Shown here one piece after another: positions 61,383-64,000 of a stretch of 64,000 nt of DNA. Within the stretch, counting starts at the first letter, position 1. Every line of letters starts with the position of its first letter. The stretch is taken from contig NZ_JACPYU010000010.1 in the NCBI RefSeq assembly GCF_016195855.1, positions 248,001-312,000 on the forward strand, read 5' to 3'. Made by a program: the position numbers and the translations under genes. The notes below the pieces were generated by a model. The model saw only the letters and a program-made list of their open reading frames with translations, made no database searches and was not told where the DNA came from. The DNA comes from Aquabacterium sp. Lineage in GTDB: Bacteria; Pseudomonadota; Gammaproteobacteria; Burkholderiales; Burkholderiaceae_C.

Positions 61383-62597
61383 ATGATCAATCTGGATATT
61401 CCCCGCAAGTTCAAGCCCCTGGTGCGCCAGGCCCAGGAAACCGCCGCCGAGGTGCTGCGCCCCATCTCGCGCAAGTACGACCTGGCCGAGCACGAGCGCC
61501 CGGTCGAGCTGGACATGCTGGCCGCCGTGATCGACGGCATGAACGAGGGCAACAGCGAAGTGGGTGGCACCGGTGCGACCGGCGTGCGCCGCGATGCCAA
61601 CGACAAGTCCGTGGGCAACCGCAATGGCACCAACCTGTCCACAGCGCTGTCCATCATGGAGCTGTGCTGGGGCGACGTGGGCATGCTGCTGTCGATGCCG
61701 CGCCAGGGCCTGGGCAACTCGGCCATCGCGTCCGTGGCCAATGACGAGCAGCTCAAGCGCTTCAAGGGGCGCTGGGCGGCCATGGCCATCACCGAGCCAG
61801 GTTGCGGTTCGGACTCTGCGGCCATCCGCACCACGGCCAAGCTGGATGGCGACCACTACGTGCTCAATGGCGAAAAGATCTACGTGACCTCGGGCGACCG
61901 GGCCGATCTGGTCGTGGTGTGGGCCACACTGGACAAGAGCCTGGGGCGTGCAGCGATCAAGTCCTTCGTGGTGGAGAAGGGCACACCGGGCTTCGACCTC
62001 GTGCGCCTGGAGCACAAGCTGGGTATCCGTGCATCCGACACTGCCGCCTTCCTGCTGAAGGATTGCCGCGTGCCCAAGGCCAACCTGCTGGGTGACCCCG
62101 AAGTCAACCCGGAGAAGAGTTTTGCTGGCGTGATGCAGACCTTCGACAACACGCGCCCGTTGGTGGCCGCGATGGCGGTGGGCCTGACGCGCGCCTGCAT
62201 CGAAGAGATGGGTCAGATCCTGAAGAGCTGCGGCATCGACGTGGACTACGGCAAGCCGGTGCACCGTCAACCTGCCGCTGTGGCCGACTACATTCGCATG
62301 CAGGCTGACTATGAAGCGGCACGCCTGTTGACCATGCAGGCGGCCTGGATGGCCGACAACGCCCGCCCCAATTCGCTGGAAGCATCGCTGGCCAAGGCCA
62401 AGGCGGGGCGCACTTGTGTGGATGTGGCGCTCAAGTGCGTGGAGCTGGCGGGGAGCATCGGCTATACGGAAACGGCTTTGCTGGAGAAGTGGTCGCGTGA
62501 TGCCAAGATCCTTGACATCTTTGAAGGCACGCAGCAGATCCAGTTGCTGATCATTGCGCGGCGGCTGCTGGGCAAGAGTTCGGCGGAGTTGAAGTAA
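61383..62597 (+). CDS. Acyl-CoA dehydrogenase
   Basis: 404 residues starting MINLDIPRKFKPLVRQAQETAAEVLRPISRKYDLAEHERPVELDML. TEPGCGSDSAAIRTTA is the FAD/substrate loop and IFEGTQQIQLLIIARRLLGKSSAEL the C-terminus, with the E-G-T catalytic-Glu box. FAD-dependent alpha,beta-dehydrogenation of an acyl-CoA. It follows the variant dehydrogenase on the same strand, and the pair is probably regulated by the AraC protein. Substrate unknown; medium- to long-chain or cyclic acyl-CoAs are candidates. Confidence 0.92.
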   Translation: MINLDIPRKFKPLVRQAQETAAEVLRPISRKYDLAEHERPVELDMLAAVIDGMNEGNSEVGGTGATGVRRDANDKSVGNRNGTNLSTALSIMELCWGDVGMLLSMPRQGLGNSAIASVANDEQLKRFKGRWAAMAITEPGCGSDSAAIRTTAKLDGDHYVLNGEKIYVTSGDRADLVVVWATLDKSLGRAAIKSFVVEKGTPGFDLVRLEHKLGIRASDTAAFLLKDCRVPKANLLGDPEVNPEKSFAGVMQTFDNTRPLVAAMAVGLTRACIEEMGQILKSCGIDVDYGKPVHRQPAAVADYIRMQADYEAARLLTMQAAWMADNARPNSLEASLAKAKAGRTCVDVALKCVELAGSIGYTETALLEKWSRDAKILDIFEGTQQIQLLIIARRLLGKSSAELK

Positions 62598-63109
62598 GGC
62601 CATCTTGCTCATTTGCCGGTGAGTGTTCGTTAGTAGGCTGTATCGCTTTGGCGGTGCAGCGCGGGGCGCGGCCGAGGTGGCGTGCGTCCGGCTTCATTGT
62701 TGGCGGCCCCGCTTTGCAAGCGGGGCTCCCCTGCGCTGCTCACGTCAAGGTGGCGCTGGCGAACTCGCCACAGGGCCCTCGGCCCTTGCGCTCGAACAAC
62801 GCCAGCGAGTCAGAGCACGAAGCGCACTGCGTGCGCCCACCTTGGCGTTCCGCTGCTCGGCACCACCAAGGCGCCCCGCCGCATGCCACCTCAGCCTTTG
62901 ATCGCCCCGCTTGAGTGGCTCAACGGTTGCTTGCGCCGCGCAGGGCTGTCTTGCCAGCTATCGGCTCAGCCCTCACCTCGGGCAGCACCACCAAAGCGCA
63001 CCCCAAAAAAACAAGCCCACTTAGAATGTCGCCCCTTGCCGCGCCTTTCTCGCTTCCGCTTGTTGGCGCCCCGCATCCCGACTGAAAAGCAGTACCCGCC
63101 CCGCGCCCC
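62598..63109. other. Palindrome-rich intergenic region
   Basis: No gene. Between 62660 and 62890 there are several perfect short hairpins: CCCCGCTT TGC AAGCGGGG (62708-62726), TGGCGA AC TCGCCA, GGGCC CTC GGCCC, GCGCAC TGC GTGCGC, plus GGTGGCGTGCG (near 62677) facing CGCATGCCACC (near 62880) and GCGGGGCG facing CGCCCCGC. The last two pairings cross each other. The promoter of the ParB-like gene must lie in 62950-63109. Confidence 0.6.
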
Positions 63110-63955
63110 ATGAACATCCAAGTCCTGGAAGAACTGCGTGTCTACATTGACCCGCTCACCCCCGAAGAACACGACGCGCTGGAACGCAGCATCCTGGCCG
63201 AAGGTTGCCGCGATGCGCTGGTCCTGTGGGGCGACGTGCTGGTCGACGGCCACAACCGCTACGGCATCTGCCAAAAGCATGGCGTTCCCTTCAACACTAT
63301 CCAGAACCCGACGTTCAAGTCCATGGACGATGTCCACCTGTGGATGATCGACCAGCACCTGGGCCGCCGCAGCGTGTCGGACTTCCAGCGCGGTGTACTG
63401 GCCCTGCGCAAGAAGGACATCCTGGCCTCGCGCGTGCAACAACCGCCTCAGACCGAGCCCGCACCCGCTGATGCGGCGCATGTCAACCCCGCTGACCAGA
63501 CCGAGTCGCCGGCCACTGCCGCCAAACCCGTCGAGCCGCTGAACAGCCGCGAGGCCATTGCCAAGGCCGCCCGCATCAGCGCCACCACCGTCAGCCAGAT
63601 CGAAAAGATCCAGAAGACGGCGGCCCCCGAGCTGGTCGCGGCCGTCAAGGCCGGGGAGATCTCGATCAACGCCGCCGCCATCGTGGCCTCCTTGCCTGTG
63701 GAAGAGCAGGTGGCCGCAGCCGCCGGTGGCAAGAAAGAGTTGCGACAGGCCGCCAAGCAGGTGCGCGAAGCCAAGGCGCAGGCCCGTGCTGCCGCCGTGG
63801 GGGCTTTGCTGGATTCGCCTGAGGAAAAACCTGCTGCAACGCAGCAAGAGGGCGAAACCGATGCGCAGTTCATCAGCCGCTTGCAACGCATCATCGCGGA
63901 CCTGACAGCCGAAAACACCCAGCTCAAGGCGCGTCTGGCCGAGGTGGCTGCCTGA
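63110..63955 (+). CDS. ParB-like N-terminal-domain (partition/replication-related) protein
   Basis: 281 residues from the ATG at 63110. A ParB/Sulfiredoxin-like N-domain (IDPLTPEEHDALERSILAEGCRDALVLWGDVLVDGHNRYGICQKHGV, then WMIDQHLGRRSVSDFQRGVLALRKKD) is followed by a Pro/Ala-rich linker, an HTH-like region (SREAIAKAARISATTVSQIEKIQ) and a C-terminal coiled coil. Proteins of this type are annotated as plasmid replication or partition-related in Burkholderiales, although they occur on chromosomes. No ParA gene is in the window (the right edge follows 45 bp later). Confidence 0.85.
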   Translation: MNIQVLEELRVYIDPLTPEEHDALERSILAEGCRDALVLWGDVLVDGHNRYGICQKHGVPFNTIQNPTFKSMDDVHLWMIDQHLGRRSVSDFQRGVLALRKKDILASRVQQPPQTEPAPADAAHVNPADQTESPATAAKPVEPLNSREAIAKAARISATTVSQIEKIQKTAAPELVAAVKAGEISINAAAIVASLPVEEQVAAAAGGKKELRQAAKQVREAKAQARAAAVGALLDSPEEKPAATQQEGETDAQFISRLQRIIADLTAENTQLKARLAEVAA

Positions 63956-64000
63956 CGGGGTCCTGAAGGCGCATACCCGGGGGAGTACTGAGTGCGAATT

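Noticed and set aside
63110-63955. Plasmid partition locus
   Set aside because: A ParB-like protein alone is not enough: no ParA, replication gene or clear parS array is visible, and the rest of the window is chromosomal in character.

Overview
The window looks like a chromosomal segment of a high-GC betaproteobacterium of the order Burkholderiales. The evidence is uniform GC-rich coding, proteins resembling Burkholderiales families (ParB-like protein at the right end, a 44-residue Lys-rich protein, AraC/acyl-CoA dehydrogenase sets) and the style of the promoters. The genus cannot be fixed from the sequence alone; an Aquabacterium/Leptothrix-like organism is a guess. No rRNA, tRNA, CRISPR array, insertion sequence or phage gene was recognised.

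Layout. 1-5.3 kb (minus strand): assimilatory nitrite reduction, nirB-nirD-nasR-nirC (nirC runs off the left edge). Both nirB and nirC have leaders with two hairpins whose hexaloops carry A1 and G4, the signature bound by ANTAR antiterminators; the nirC leader ends in a U-tract terminator that competes with the second hairpin. 5.8-9.2 kb: small stress/regulatory genes (GST-ArsR-SRPBCC operon, TetR, tautomerase, VOC protein). 9.7-10.8 kb: ParD-like protein translationally coupled to methionine aminopeptidase behind a perfect AT-rich palindrome. 10.9-13.5 kb: NAD-dependent epimerase-type protein, membrane protein, TetR. 13.5-16.4 kb: copper operon (Met-rich periplasmic protein and CopA) behind a 19-bp-spacer MerR/CueR-type promoter. 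16.6-19.4 kb: a tyrosinase-VWA fusion. 19.4-28.5 kb: RNase H-like gene, then a six-gene beta-oxidation operon. 28.6-31.2 kb: Lys-rich small protein, LysR, acetoacetate decarboxylase-like, esterase.

31.2-39.3 kb is a dense signalling island: REC, REC-HD-GYP, HDOD, a 58-residue protein and a PAS-GGDEF-EAL-REC-PAS protein with degenerate active sites on one strand; a FIST sensor and a histidine kinase, overlapping by four bases, on the other. 39.3-43.4 kb: secreted serine hydrolase, then a yybP-ykoY (Mn2+) riboswitch leading a TMEM165/GDT1-type Mn exporter and a DmeF-type CDF exporter. 43.4-49.25 kb: a 5.8-kb block (large lipoprotein, divergent M50 protease) flanked by an exact 37-bp direct repeat of the dmeF 3' end, so probably acquired by recombination. 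49.3-54.1 kb: FAD oxidase and PASTA protein divergent from a Cys-rich small protein and a GRDP-like protein, then a solute-binding protein. The promoter block before the Cys-rich gene is spaced identically to that before the tyrosinase-VWA gene 36 kb away. 54.1-62.6 kb: esterase, acetoacetyl-CoA synthetase, RlmN-like enzyme, AraC regulator, two acyl-CoA dehydrogenases. 63.1 kb: ParB-like protein.

The strongest candidates for undescribed biology are (i) a four-copy intergenic element of about 90-106 bp with a conserved single-stranded core, variable but self-complementary arms and G-U wobbles that fit only one strand, which points to a structured RNA; (ii) the two-locus tyrosinase-VWA / FAD-oxidase / PASTA / GRDP set with its shared promoter block; and (iii) the nirB leader, where the second ANTAR hairpin competes with a helix abutting the ribosome binding site rather than with an obvious terminator.
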